Of a DNA stretch of 64,000 nucleotides, positions 8,807 through 18,091 are shown piece by piece. This DNA is from CAVSUZ01 sp963795415 (lineage in GTDB: Bacteria; Pseudomonadota; Alphaproteobacteria; Acetobacterales; Acetobacteraceae): positions 1,550,001-1,614,000 of the forward strand of contig CAWCHQ010000003.1 of the NCBI GenBank assembly GCA_963795415.1, in the 5' to 3' direction. Every line of letters starts with the position of its first letter. The first letter of the stretch is position 1. The notes below the pieces were generated by a model, which did not search any database, had not been told where the DNA came from, and worked only from the letters and a program-made list of their open reading frames with translations. The position numbers and the translations under genes were made by a program.

Positions 8807-9967
8807 ATGAGCGAGACACCCATCGCCACAGGAGCCAACCGGCCCAAGAAGTCGGTCGCGCTGTCGGGCGTTCCGGCCGGAAACACCGCGCTGTGCACAG
8901 TCGGCCGCACCGGCAACGATCTGCATTACCGGGGGTACGACATCCTCGACGTCGCCCAGGCGGCGGAGTTCGAGGAGATTGCATATTTGCTGGTTCACGA
9001 CATTTTGCCGAACCGCGCGGAGCTGCGGGCTTACAAGGAAAAGCTGCGGAACTTGCGGGGGCTGCCGGCCGCAGTGAAAGAAGCGCTGGAGACTTTGCCC
9101 GCCTCCTCACATCCGATGGACGTGATGCGCACGGGTGTCTCGACGCTGGGCTGTGCCCTGCCCGAGAAGGGCGATCACAATACGCCTGGGGCGCGGGACA
9201 TCGTAGACCGGTTGATCGCTTCGCTCGGATCGATCCTCCTGTACTGGTTCCACTACGCCCATAACGGCCGTGTAATCGAGGTGGAGACCGACGATGACAC
9301 GATCGGCGGGCACTTCCTGCACCTCCTGCATGGGCGTTCCCCCTCCGAGCTCTGGGTGCGCGCCATGCACACGTCATTGATTTTGTATGCGGAGCATGAG
9401 TTCAATGCTTCGACCTTTGCCTGCCGCGTCGTGGCAGGAACCGGATCGGACATGTACTCGGCGATCACGGCGGGGATTGGGGCATTGCGTGGCCCGAAGC
9501 ACGGAGGGGCCAATGAAGTCGCGTTTGAGATTCAGAAGCGGTACGCCAGCCTGGACGAAGCGGAAGCCGACATTCGCAAGCGTGTCGCCAATCGCGAGGT
9601 GGTCATCGGGTTCGGCCACCCGGTCTACACCGTCTCGGATCCCCGCAACAAAGTCATCAAGGAAGTGGCACGCCACCTGTCAGAGGACGCGGGTTCAATG
9701 AAGATGTGGCAGATCGCCGATCGGATCGAAGCTGTGATGGCCGACGCAAAGGGTATGTTTGCCAACCTCGATTGGTTCAGCGCCGTAAGCTACCACATGC
9801 TCGGCGTCCCGACGGTGATGTTCACGCCGATCTTTGTCATCGCCAGAACGTCTGGCTGGGGTGCCCACGTGATCGAACAACGCGAGGACGGCAAGATTAT
9901 CCGCCCGACCGCCAACTATACCGGCCCCGAAAACCTTCGCTTCGTGCCGATCGATCAGCGTTCCTGA
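8807..9967 (+). CDS. prpC: 2-methylcitrate synthase / citrate synthase family
   Basis: 386 residues starting at ATG 8807 with AAGGAG 8 bases upstream. Contains the citrate-synthase signature GFGHPVYTVSDPR (active-site His) around residue 270, the GIGALRGPKHGGAN motif with its active-site His near 230, and DWFSAVSYHMLGVP near the end. The N-terminus (GVPAGNTALCTVG...LHYRGYDI) is typical of the short methylcitrate-synthase branch. It condenses propionyl-CoA (or acetyl-CoA) with oxaloacetate. Adjacent prpD makes the methylcitrate role most likely. Confidence 0.9.
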   Translation: MSETPIATGANRPKKSVALSGVPAGNTALCTVGRTGNDLHYRGYDILDVAQAAEFEEIAYLLVHDILPNRAELRAYKEKLRNLRGLPAAVKEALETLPASSHPMDVMRTGVSTLGCALPEKGDHNTPGARDIVDRLIASLGSILLYWFHYAHNGRVIEVETDDDTIGGHFLHLLHGRSPSELWVRAMHTSLILYAEHEFNASTFACRVVAGTGSDMYSAITAGIGALRGPKHGGANEVAFEIQKRYASLDEAEADIRKRVANREVVIGFGHPVYTVSDPRNKVIKEVARHLSEDAGSMKMWQIADRIEAVMADAKGMFANLDWFSAVSYHMLGVPTVMFTPIFVIARTSGWGAHVIEQREDGKIIRPTANYTGPENLRFVPIDQRS

Positions 9968-9985
9968 CCAGCGAAGGCGGTCAGG
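9963..9985 (+). terminator. Hairpin at the end of prpC, possible terminator
   Basis: CCTGACC at 9963-9969 pairs with GGTCAGG at 9979-9985 around a 9-base loop and includes the prpC stop codon. Only a weak T-rich stretch (ATTGTTGG) follows, so intrinsic termination is uncertain. Confidence 0.4.
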
Positions 9986-10374
9986 ATTGTTGGTGCGTGT
10001 GTCGGGGGTGCATGCGCACAAAAAATTTCCTTAACCATGCGACGAAACGGTTGCTTTTTGTTGACATCCGCACGGTAGACGCGGAATAGCGAAGTTGTCA
10101 TGCATGCGCGCGATTCTGTACACGGTTCGTGTGGTGTCGGCGCCGGTATGCAAACAAGGAGACGGTCCATTGACCGCTGCCTGGATTGGACGGGCTGGAG
10201 CTTCGCAGTGCGCGTGCGACGTGCATCTGCGATGGTGCGGTCTGCAAGGTCAGCGAGACAGTGGGATGCAACGGGCCATGCCTTGAGTGGTCCGTGTGAG
10301 CAACGCCACTTTATAGGGAGTCCCTCAGGTGAGGACCCGAGGACAGCAACACTGAAAAGACCCGGGCGCAGCCG
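9968..10374. other. Intergenic region of about 400 bases without a convincing gene
   Basis: Between prpC and the histone-like gene. Bases 10018-10070 are conspicuously AT-richer than the surroundings. Short frames are present, but none has a ribosome site together with protein-like composition. It holds the possible promoter at 10061-10089 and would give the histone-like gene a long leader of over 250 bases. Confidence 0.5.
10061..10089 (+). promoter_or_regulatory. Possible sigma-70 promoter upstream of the histone-like gene
   Basis: Perfect -35 hexamer TTGACA (10061-10066), 17-base spacer, then a poor -10 GAATAG (10084-10089), inside an AT-rich patch. The weak -10 keeps this tentative. Confidence 0.3.
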
Positions 10375-10746
10375 ATGGCGATGCGCGCGGGAACCCGAAA
10401 GACCAGTGGCCGCAAGACCACAGGTCGGAAAACCACCGCCAAGAAGACCGCCGGGCGGAAAACCACCGCGAAGAAGGCCGTTGGGCGCAAAACGGCCGGA
10501 CGAAAGACAACAGCAAAGAAAGCTGCTGCGCGGAAGACAACTGGACGGAAGACGGTCGCCAAAAAGTCAGCCGGCAGAAAAGCCGCGGGTCGGAAGACGA
10601 CGGCTCGCAAGGCAAGCCCGCGCAAAGCTTCGGCCAAGCGCTCGGCCGCCCGGAAAACCGTTCGCCGTCCTCGCAAGGTTGCCGCTCCAATGCCGGAGGC
10701 AGAGAACGAGGCCGAAGAGCATAACTCGAACGATCAGCCCATGTAG
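10375..10746 (+). CDS. Histone H1-like Lys/Ala-rich DNA-binding protein
   Basis: 123 residues, extremely basic and low in complexity: residues 8-95 are built from imperfect repeats of GRKTTAKK / GRKTAGRK type, ending in an acidic, polar tail (PEAENEAEEHNSNDQPM). Such repeats are known from histone H1-like bacterial proteins (Hc1/Hc2, AlgP-like tails) that bind DNA without sequence preference and help compact the nucleoid. The underlying DNA is also repetitive, so copy number of repeats may vary between strains. No clear ribosome site before ATG 10375; the next in-frame ATG is 10381. The stop abuts the convergent otnC stop. Confidence 0.75.
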   Translation: MAMRAGTRKTSGRKTTGRKTTAKKTAGRKTTAKKAVGRKTAGRKTTAKKAAARKTTGRKTVAKKSAGRKAAGRKTTARKASPRKASAKRSAARKTVRRPRKVAAPMPEAENEAEEHNSNDQPM

Positions 10747-11379
10747 TCAGCCGAAAGTGGCGAGCAGGTCGTCGACCTGCGCCGCCGACAGACGCGTAGG
10801 GGAAGCGGCCCGAAGCAGCATGAACAGCTTCGCCGCTTCCTCAACTTCTTCCGCGGCATAGACCGCGTCCGTCAGGGACTTGCCACAGATCACCGGGCCG
10901 TGGTTGGCAAGCAGAACGCCGCGTGCATTTTCTGCTGCCTGGCGGATGGCTGGTTCCATCGCCGGATCTCCCGGCCGGTAATACGGTACCATCGGCATCC
11001 GCCGCCCGACCCGCATGACAAAGTAGGGTGTCAGCGGCGGGATAGGGTTGGCGGTGTCCACGTCCATCAAGCACGCGACAGCAGTGGCCATGGTCGAGTG
11101 AAGATGGACCACGGCTCGGGCATCCTGACGAGCCTTGTAGAAGGCGCGGTGCATGAAAACCTCCTTGGACGGCTTATCACCGCCCAAGTGGTTGAATTCT
11201 CCATCAAGGCGCGACAGTCGCGCCGGGTCGAGCCTGCCAAGGCAGGAATTCGTCGGCGTGATCAGGAAGCCGTCTTGCAGACGGACGCTGACATTGCCTG
11301 CCGACCCGACGGAGAACCCCCTTGCAAACAGGCTGGCGGCAAGCTGCACCAGAAGCTGCCTTGTCTCGTTCTCCGTCAT
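10747..11379 (-). CDS. otnC: Class II aldolase, probable 3-oxo-tetronate 4-phosphate decarboxylase
   Basis: 210 residues of the class II aldolase/adducin family. GSAGNVSVRL near residue 26, SKEVFMHRAFY (catalytic Glu), VVHLHST and ANHGPV supply the zinc histidines. Its ATG overlaps the TGA of the DUF1537 kinase gene (ATGA). The kinase-aldolase pair is the OtnK-OtnC module, which phosphorylates 3-oxo-tetronates and decarboxylates the product to dihydroxyacetone phosphate. The epimerase/isomerase partners (OtnI, DenD) are not nearby, so the exact four-carbon acid sugar is unknown. Confidence 0.85.
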   Translation of the reverse strand: MTENETRQLLVQLAASLFARGFSVGSAGNVSVRLQDGFLITPTNSCLGRLDPARLSRLDGEFNHLGGDKPSKEVFMHRAFYKARQDARAVVHLHSTMATAVACLMDVDTANPIPPLTPYFVMRVGRRMPMVPYYRPGDPAMEPAIRQAAENARGVLLANHGPVICGKSLTDAVYAAEEVEEAAKLFMLLRAASPTRLSAAQVDDLLATFG

Positions 11380-12642
11380 CCGAGCACCTCAAAAGCCTTA
11401 GTAAAAAATGTCTGGCTGCCGAAATTCCCCGACTTCAGCGCAAGCAGCATGGGTGCGCGCTCGCCCTCTGCGTAGGTCCACGGCACTCCGGTATCGATCT
11501 CGGCGCCAATACGCAGGCTGCGAACGCCCAACCGGGCAACCACGGCGCCAGCCGTTTCTCCTCCAGCCACGGCCAATCGCCGTACTCCCGCTGTGAACAA
11601 GCCCTCAGCAACACAAGCCAAAGCATGCTCCACAAGCGCGCCAGCCGTATCGCGCCCCAGCCGTTCCTGTAGCGCCGCGACGCGATCCGGAGGAGCCGAG
11701 GCGGCGATCACCACCGGCGCGTCGGCAAGTTTTCCCTCGGTCCACTCCAACGCCTGACGCGCCAGCGCCTTAGCATCCGGTGTCGTGAGAGGATCCAGTT
11801 GCAGTACCGGGTACCCGCTGCCGCGCTGCTTCAATCTGCGCGAGGGTCGCGCGCGAGCAGGAGCCGGCAAGGACGGCGGAGGGGCCGGAGACGGCGGGAA
11901 GCGCAGCAGGATCGGCGTATTCCGGCAGCAGTCCCGAACGCCGAAAATTCTGCGGCAGTCCCATCGCCACGCCTGACCCGCCTGTGATCAGCACATGCGA
12001 CGCGGCGGCCTCGCCAATCGCGATCAGATGTTCGTCATTGATCGCATCGATGATGGCATATCGATGCCCACGCGCCGCTAGCACACACATCGCCTCATGA
12101 ATTGCGGTACTTCCATTGAATACGACCGGATAGGGCACCAGCCCGACCGACCCGTCCGTCTGTCGCCCGAGCACGCGTACAAGGTTAGGGTCCTTCATCG
12201 GCGTCAGCGGATGGTGCTCCATGCCGCTTTCATTAAGCAGCACGCTGCCGGCAAACAGGTAGCCGAGATAGATGGTGCGCCCGTTGGCGGGGAATGCCGG
12301 ACAAGCGAGGGCGAATTTTGCGCCCAGCTCGGAAAGCAGCGCGTCGGCCACGGGGCCGATATTGCCTTGATCGGTGCTGTCAAACGTTGAGCAGTATTTG
12401 AAGAAGAACTGCCGTCCGCCTGCCGTTCGCAGCCACCGCAACGACTCCCGACTCTCCGCCACCGCCTGCTCGACCGGAGCAGTGCGGGACTTCAAAGCAA
12501 CAATGACCGCGTCGGCGTCCGGAACAGGCTGATTGTTTTGCGGAACCCCGATCAGCTGCACCGTGCGCATACCATTGCGCACGAGCATTGAGGCGAGGTC
12601 GGTCGCCCCGGTGAAGTCGTCCGCAACGGCGCCGAGTAGCAT
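11376..12642 (-). pseudogene. otnK: 3-oxo-tetronate kinase (DUF1537 family), frameshifted
   Basis: Starts at ATG 12642 after GAAGGAG. The N-terminal substrate domain is clear (MLLGAVADDFTGATDLA, ACPAFPANGRT) and runs to SGPSAVLAGSCSRATLAQIEAARQR. Near 11814 the reading shifts frame, and the C-terminal nucleotide-binding domain continues as YPVLQLDPLTT...VAGGETAGAVV...LKSGNFGSQTFF, stopping at 11376. Span is 1267 bases; dropping one base from the GGG of the CGGGTACCC segment gives 422 codons, the usual family length. So a single +1 is the only defect. It may be a sequencing error rather than a dead gene. Coupled to otnC by an ATGA overlap. Confidence 0.85.
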
Positions 12643-12653
12643 GCGTTGCTCCT

Positions 12654-13692
12654 TCAGAAAGAGAGGGCATCGATGAATGCGGGGACCTGACGACCCCAGC
12701 CCGGTAGAGCTTGGCCGGCCGTCCAAGCAGCATCTGCCATTGCTTTGCGCAGTGCGCCGTCGAAAATCATCCTGCGCAGCGCCTTGGAGTGACTGCTCCA
12801 CATCCCCAGGCCTGCAGACGATGCCAGCGTCGGGTGGAATGATTCCGGAAGCGGGCCCCTCACTGGTAATCGCTATCGGGACTCCGCGCTTGAGTGCCTG
12901 TGCAACGCCGACAGGGTAGCTTTCCCAATAAGAGGCCAGGGCAAAAATGTCGGCGCCCTGCCAGAGAGGTTCCAACGCAAACTCATCCAGCTCGCCTGCG
13001 AACCGGATTCTCGAGTTTACGTCCAACTCGCGGGTGAGTTCTTCAAGTGCGGCGGCGCAGCCGCGGTCCCGTGTCCGTGTGCCGGTAATGGTCAGCTTCC
13101 AATCGAGATCGAACAAGCGGGCGAGTGCCCGGATGAGGACGTCGTGACCCTTGCGCGGGATCAGGGCCCCGATTGACAGAATGGCTGAGGCTGCACCCGG
13201 CGAACCGGGGCTGCGCGCCGCTGCGTCGATCCCCGGCGCCACGACGCGCATTCGCGTAGGGTCTACGCCGAACTCCAAACTCAGTCGCTCGGACACGGCC
13301 GCACTGGTCGCAATCACGCGGGTGAAACGCGGCAGCAGCCTTAGCTCGGTGTTGCGAAGCGCAGCTCGTTCGCCGTCGGTCACGCCCGTCGCCAGCGCCC
13401 TCGGATGGTGGACCAAAGCGATCGTGAGGCGGGAAGCCAGCGAGTCACCCTGGCCAGCGAAAGCTGGTATGGCGAGGCCGTCAATGATTGCCAGCCGGTC
13501 GGGGGCGAGCGACGCGAGCGCTCCGCGAGCGGCGCTGCGGGCGGTTTCGTCGGTAACCGGGAACACACCTGGCAGTTTGACAACGACCAGATCGTGTCCC
13601 GCCTCGCGCAACCCGGCAACCACATGGCGAATGTAGGTAGCCGGTCCGGACGACGCGGAGGCTGGTCCCGCGAGGATGAAAGCGAGCTGCAT
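12654..13692 (-). pseudogene. GT4-type glycosyltransferase, frameshifted
   Basis: Starts at ATG 13692 (MQLAFILAGPASASSGPATYIRH). Has the two Rossmann domains of GT-B enzymes: SIGALIPRKGHDVLIRAL, then ADIFALASYWESYPVGVAQALKRGVPIAIT, the donor-sugar site with its EX7E-like region. Near 12790, just after CRPGDVEQ, the frame changes; the true C-terminus (HSKALRRMIFDG...VPAFIDALSF) stops at 12654. Removing one base gives 346 codons. Without this correction the frame runs on into otnK and looks like a fused 652-residue protein, which is an artefact. Role of the sugar transfer is unknown. Confidence 0.8.
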
Positions 13693-13827
13693 GGCCGGAG
13701 AGTGCACCCGGATCGCCGGCAAGGCCACAGCCGCTCCGTTCGGCCTGCCTCATCCCGGACATAGTCCGCAACATATTGAAAAGGGCGAGAGCTTTCCGCA
13801 TATCGCCGCCGCACAGCGGAGGATTTG

Positions 13828-15657
13828 ATGAACGACACCGTCACAGCCAATGCCGAGACCCATCCATTCGGTGCCGAGGTTGGCCGGCTACTCGAGCTCG
13901 TTGTGCATTCGCTCTACTCGGAACGAGAAATCTTCCTGCGTGAACTGGCCGCCAACGCTGCCGATGCAATGGATCGTCGCCGGTTTGAGGCGCTGACCGA
14001 GCCGGCGCTTGCCCCGGCGCCGGATGCCAAGATCCGCATCGTCCCTGACAAACCCGGCCGCACCATCCAAATCTCCGACGATGGCATTGGGATGTCCCGC
14101 CAGGAGCTGATCGACAACCTTGGAACCATCGCGCGTTCTGGGACGCGCGCCTTCGAAGAGGCGCTTGCCGAAGCGAAACCGGAGGATCGTCCCAACCTGA
14201 TAGGGCAGTTCGGGGTGGGCTTCTATTCGGCTTTCATGGTCGCCGAACGCGTGGAGGTCACGTCCCGGAAGGCGGCGTCGGAAGAAGCCTTCACCTGGGC
14301 AAGCGACGGGACGGGCGCCTTCACCATCGCGCCGGCGACGCGCCCGCATCCCGGCACGGACGTCGTTCTGCACATCCGGGGCGACGCCGAGGAGTTCCTG
14401 GAACCTTATCGGCTGGAATCAATTGTTCGCAAATGGGCCGATCATGTCACCGTCCCTATCACCATCGCCCGTGACGGCAAGGATCAGCCCGCGAACGAGG
14501 GCACGGCCCTGTGGCGCAAGTCCCGCTCCGACGTGACGGAGCGATCGTATAACGAGTTCTACCGACACCTTGGGCACCTCTTCGACACGCCCTGGGCCAC
14601 GCTGCACTGGCGGGCGGAAGGCACGCTGGAGTTTTATGCCCTGCTGTTCATCCCTGGTTCCCGCCCGTTCGACTTCCTGGACAATGACCGGGAATCCCAT
14701 GTGCGCCTGCATGTGCGGCGCATGTTCATCACCGATAAGGCGGAGCTTCTGCCAGGTTGGCTGCGCTTCATCCAGGGGGTTGTGGATACCGAAGACCTGC
14801 CGCTGAACGTCTCGCGGGAAATGCTGCAGACCACGCCCGTTCTGGCGCGGATCCGCAAGGCGCTGATAGGGCGCGTGCTGTCCGAGCTGAAGACGCGCGC
14901 GAAGGCGGCGGCGGAATACGCGAAATTCTGGGAGAATTTCGGCGTGGTTCTGAAGGAGGGCGTGTGGGATGACGCGGAGCATCGCAGCGAAATCGCCCCC
15001 CTGCTGCGCTTCAAGTCTTCCATGCAGGAGGGCTGGACCTCGCTTCCTGACTACGTGAACCGCATGAAGCCGGGTCAGGAGACAGTCTATTACCTGGCGG
15101 GCGACGACGCCGAGGCGTTGCGCAACTCGCCGCAGCTGGAAGGCTTCCGGGCCAGGGGTTTCGAGGCGCTGCTATTGCCGGACAGCATCGACACGTTCTG
15201 GCCCGACCGCCTGGGGACATTCGAGGGCAAGCGTCTTGCCAGCGTCACGCAATCGACAACGGATCTCGATAAGGGCACAGATCAGCCGGATATTTCCGTG
15301 CTGACGAATGCAATCAAGGCGGCGCTGGGCGATGAGGTCTTTGAGGTGCGCGCTACGTCACGGCTGACGGATAGCGCGGTGGTGCTCGCATCCAGCGGTA
15401 AGGGCCCGGACCTGCAGATGCAGCGGCTGATGAAACGGGCCGGCCGTTCGGTGCTGCCGACCCCGCCGATCCTTGAGGTCAATCCCCATCATAAGCTGAT
15501 TGCGGCGCTGGCGGCGAAAACGGACGACAAAGAGGCGATCGCCGAGGTGGCCGGCACCTTGTTCGATCTGGCCCGAGTGCAGGAGGGCGATCTTCCGCGC
15601 GACCCGGCTGGCTTTGCCAGGCGCGTCACAGGTCTGCTCGCCTCCAGCATGGGATAG
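13828..15657 (+). CDS. htpG: Chaperone HtpG (Hsp90 family)
   Basis: 609 residues from ATG 13828, with GCGGAGGA 5 bases before it. N-terminal GHKL ATPase motifs are intact: ELAANAADAMDR, ISDDGIGMS and LIGQFGVGFYSAFM. The middle domain carries DTEDLPLNVSREMLQ and the C-terminal dimerisation domain is complete. Cytosolic ATP-driven chaperone for late folding of client proteins and stress protection. Length matches the family. No heat-shock-type promoter could be picked out with confidence in the short upstream gap. Confidence 0.97.
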   Translation: MNDTVTANAETHPFGAEVGRLLELVVHSLYSEREIFLRELAANAADAMDRRRFEALTEPALAPAPDAKIRIVPDKPGRTIQISDDGIGMSRQELIDNLGTIARSGTRAFEEALAEAKPEDRPNLIGQFGVGFYSAFMVAERVEVTSRKAASEEAFTWASDGTGAFTIAPATRPHPGTDVVLHIRGDAEEFLEPYRLESIVRKWADHVTVPITIARDGKDQPANEGTALWRKSRSDVTERSYNEFYRHLGHLFDTPWATLHWRAEGTLEFYALLFIPGSRPFDFLDNDRESHVRLHVRRMFITDKAELLPGWLRFIQGVVDTEDLPLNVSREMLQTTPVLARIRKALIGRVLSELKTRAKAAAEYAKFWENFGVVLKEGVWDDAEHRSEIAPLLRFKSSMQEGWTSLPDYVNRMKPGQETVYYLAGDDAEALRNSPQLEGFRARGFEALLLPDSIDTFWPDRLGTFEGKRLASVTQSTTDLDKGTDQPDISVLTNAIKAALGDEVFEVRATSRLTDSAVVLASSGKGPDLQMQRLMKRAGRSVLPTPPILEVNPHHKLIAALAAKTDDKEAIAEVAGTLFDLARVQEGDLPRDPAGFARRVTGLLASSMG

Positions 15658-15690
15658 ACAGTATGTCGCGCGTGCGCCACGCTGCACCTG

Positions 15691-16281
15691 ATGCCTGATA
15701 TCGCCAGCCTGCAGATTCAGCTGGACTATCTGGCTCCCCCCGTCTGGCGTGAGGTGGAGGTCCCGCTCGACATCGGGCTTGATCGCTTGCACCTCGTCAT
15801 CCAGGCAGCGATGGGGTGGGAAAACTCCCACCTCTATGAGTTTCGCCTGGGGCGCACTCTACGGGTGGTTGAGCGCAATGCTTATGACGACATGGGCAAC
15901 GGGGAGACTTTTCTGGCTCGGCGCACCAGTCTTGCTGCCCTGCTGGGCCGGATCACCACCAAGATCAAGACATTCAAATACACGTACGATTTTGGCGACG
16001 ATTGGCAACACACGATCAAGCTTAAGGCCATATCGGAAGCTGATCCGCACACTGCCTACCCGCGCCTCATCTCCGCGGAGCGAGCCTGCCCGCCTGAGGA
16101 TTGCGGAGGACCGCCGGGCTACGAACATTATCTGGAAGCGATAGGTGATCCGAACCACCCGGATCATAAGGACATGATTGAATGGCGGGGGCGGAGCTTC
16201 GACCCGGAAGTGGTGGACCTCCAAGCCTTGCAGTTCGGGGTTAGTTCGCTGGCCAGGCGATCCCGAAGCGGAAAGAGTTAA
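15691..16281 (+). CDS. Plasmid pRiA4b ORF-3-like protein
   Basis: 196 residues. The opening LQIQLDYLAPPVWREVEVP, then LDRLHLVIQAAMGWENSHLYEF, FKYTYDFGDDWQHTIKL, and ACPPEDCGGPPGYEHYLEAI are the hallmarks of the pRiA4b ORF-3 / IS1096 TnpR-like family, a single beta-rich domain found on plasmids, in insertion elements and in chromosomes. Biochemical function is not established. No transposase or inverted repeat flanks it here; it sits 33 bases after htpG and 10 bases before rpiB. Confidence 0.85.
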   Translation: MPDIASLQIQLDYLAPPVWREVEVPLDIGLDRLHLVIQAAMGWENSHLYEFRLGRTLRVVERNAYDDMGNGETFLARRTSLAALLGRITTKIKTFKYTYDFGDDWQHTIKLKAISEADPHTAYPRLISAERACPPEDCGGPPGYEHYLEAIGDPNHPDHKDMIEWRGRSFDPEVVDLQALQFGVSSLARRSRSGKS

Positions 16282-16291
16282 AGGACACGAG

Positions 16292-16738
16292 ATGCGTATC
16301 GTGATCGGCTCGGACCACGCTGGCTGGCCGCTGAAGCAGCTTCTGACCGACCACATCCGCTCGCTTGGACACGAAGTCCTGGATGTCGGCTCCTACGACG
16401 AACAGCCGGTCGATTTCCCCGACATCGCGCGGGGACTGGCCGACAAAGTGAGTTCCGGTGAGGCGCAGCGCGGACTTATGGTATGCGGCACAGGGGTCGG
16501 CGCCTGCATCGCGGCCAACAAGATTAAAGGGATTCGGGCCGCGGTGTGTCACGATGTGCACTCCGCGCACCAGTCCGTCGAGCATGACGACGTGAACGTG
16601 ATGTGCCTCGGCGTCCAGATTGTGGGTGCGTGGCTCGCTCGTGATCTGATCACTGCATTCCTGTCCGCGCAGTTCTCTACTGACGAGGAGTTCCGTCGGC
16701 GGGTCGCCAAGTTGCATGCAATGGAACCAGATGGTTAG
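16292..16738 (+). CDS. rpiB: Ribose-5-phosphate isomerase B (RpiB/LacAB family)
   Basis: 148 residues from ATG 16292, preceded by AAAGGAC. SDHAGWPLK at the start binds the sugar, C65 in LMVCGTGVGACIAANK is the catalytic base of the family, and DVHSAHQSVEHDDVNVMCLG gives the conserved His/Asn/Asp. Interconverts ribose 5-phosphate and ribulose 5-phosphate; some relatives act on other pentose or tetrose phosphates. The presence of otnK/otnC not far upstream allows a role with four-carbon sugar phosphates, which is speculation. Ends 4 bases inside the convergent MFS remnant. Confidence 0.92.
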   Translation: MRIVIGSDHAGWPLKQLLTDHIRSLGHEVLDVGSYDEQPVDFPDIARGLADKVSSGEAQRGLMVCGTGVGACIAANKIKGIRAAVCHDVHSAHQSVEHDDVNVMCLGVQIVGAWLARDLITAFLSAQFSTDEEFRRRVAKLHAMEPDG

Positions 16739-17965
16739 CCAAGCCGTCCCAGAAGCAGCACCGCCGATGCAGCCGCAAGAGCTGCCAGCCCGTCATAGAG
16801 CAGCGTATATCCCCCAAGCACGCCCGCTGCGGCGGTAAACGTCGACGGGAATATCGCCACGCCTGTGAACATCGCGGCCGTGCCCAGACCGGTAGCCTCG
16901 GTTCGCCGTACACCACCCAGCCGCGCATACTCGGCGTAGGCCACCCCCGTATATCCGCCAGCCGTGGCCCCGCTGAGCACCGCCACGGCCAGGATTGCGG
17001 GCTACGGCCGGCTAGCGCTGATCCGGCCCATAAGCAGGGTGGCGAGAGCCATTCCGATTCCAGGAGAGCGATCGTGTGCGCCGCCGTGAAGTATCGGTCG
17101 GCTACCCATCCCCAGAGCGGGCGGGTGCAAGCGCCGGCGATTTGATAAACGGCGAGCGCAAAGCCGGCACGGACGAGATCAAGTTGTGCGGTGGACGTCA
17201 GCTGAACGTGGTAAACGCAACAAAGCAAAGCTGCACACCAGAGAACACCAGGCTGGCGACCGACAGACGCCACACCCGCCCGTCCGCCCGGAGCAGGCGT
17301 AGCTGCTGAGAGGCAATTCCACTCAATAACCGGCGATCCGGCTGACGATCGGCACCCCACCTTCCGCGCGGCAACTGCTGGCCAGCAGCAGCGCGAGCAC
17401 CGGTCCTGCCTGCGCGGCCATGGCCACGCCCCAACGGTCACCGAGATCGGCGGAACGATCAATGCCCCCAAACTCCACCCAGCGGCACGCCAATCTGACG
17501 CAACGACATGACCGGATTGAAGACCGCCTTTGGCGTTTGCGGCACCAAAAGATAGATGCGCGCTGGCCGGTGCGATCGCTCCATAGGCAAGCCCCAGCAC
17601 CACGGCGCCGCATGCCAAAATTACCACGCTGCGGCCCGCGGCCAGTCCGAGTAATCCCAGTACGGCGAGAAGTACCACCTGGCTGACGCGCACCGCTCCG
17701 TAGCGATGCACGAAACCGGATGCGAGGAGCGCCGAGATGATCCGACCGCATAAACGATCGATACGAAAGCGCCGCTGAATGTCTCTGAGACGCGCGGTTC
17801 ATGTGCGATCTCGGGCGCTGCTGCCGGGATGGAGAACAGCGCCATTGTCGCTGACGTTTGCACGGCCAGGGTTGCCGCCAGCGGCATGAAAGGCATTCCC
17901 CGCATTGCGCCGAGGACGCGATCGCGCGGGGAAGAAGCACGGTCCGGTTGCTGCTTGATCCGCAC
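16735..17965 (-). pseudogene. MFS transporter, decayed by several frameshifts
   Basis: Recognisable transporter pieces lie in all three minus frames in the right order: MPFMPLAATLAVQTSATMALFSIPAAAPE, then LHRYGAVRVSQVVLLAVLGLLGLAAGRS through AIAPASAHL, then the loop VFNPVMSLRQIGVPLGGV, LGALIVPPISV, later LDLVRAGFALAVYQIAGACTRPLWGWVADRYF, and a C-terminal end (VFTGVAIFPSTFTAAAGVLGGYTLLYDGL) stopping at 16735. At least five frame changes are needed, several being lost bases in G or T runs. The loop resembles cyanate/nitrite-type MFS members. This density of lesions is much higher than in other interrupted genes here, so true decay is likely. Confidence 0.75.
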
Positions 17966-18091
17966 TCTGGTTCATCTCCGCAGCGGTTCGCCTCGTAAAC
18001 GTCTAACACGCTTGCGTTTTCGGAAGCCCTGTGCGCGCCTTGACCGGCCTCACGAGACCGCGCAACTTTCCAGCAAACCAGGGAAAGACGC

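Noticed and set aside
11770..13728. Apparent 652-residue fusion of a glycosyltransferase and the otnK-type kinase
   Set aside because: The join is caused by a frame change inside the glycosyltransferase; the true end of that gene and a normal otnK start with ribosome site (12642) are both present.
15691..16281. pRiA4b ORF-3-like gene as evidence of an insertion sequence
   Set aside because: No transposase, terminal inverted repeats or target duplication could be seen around it; many chromosomes carry this family alone.
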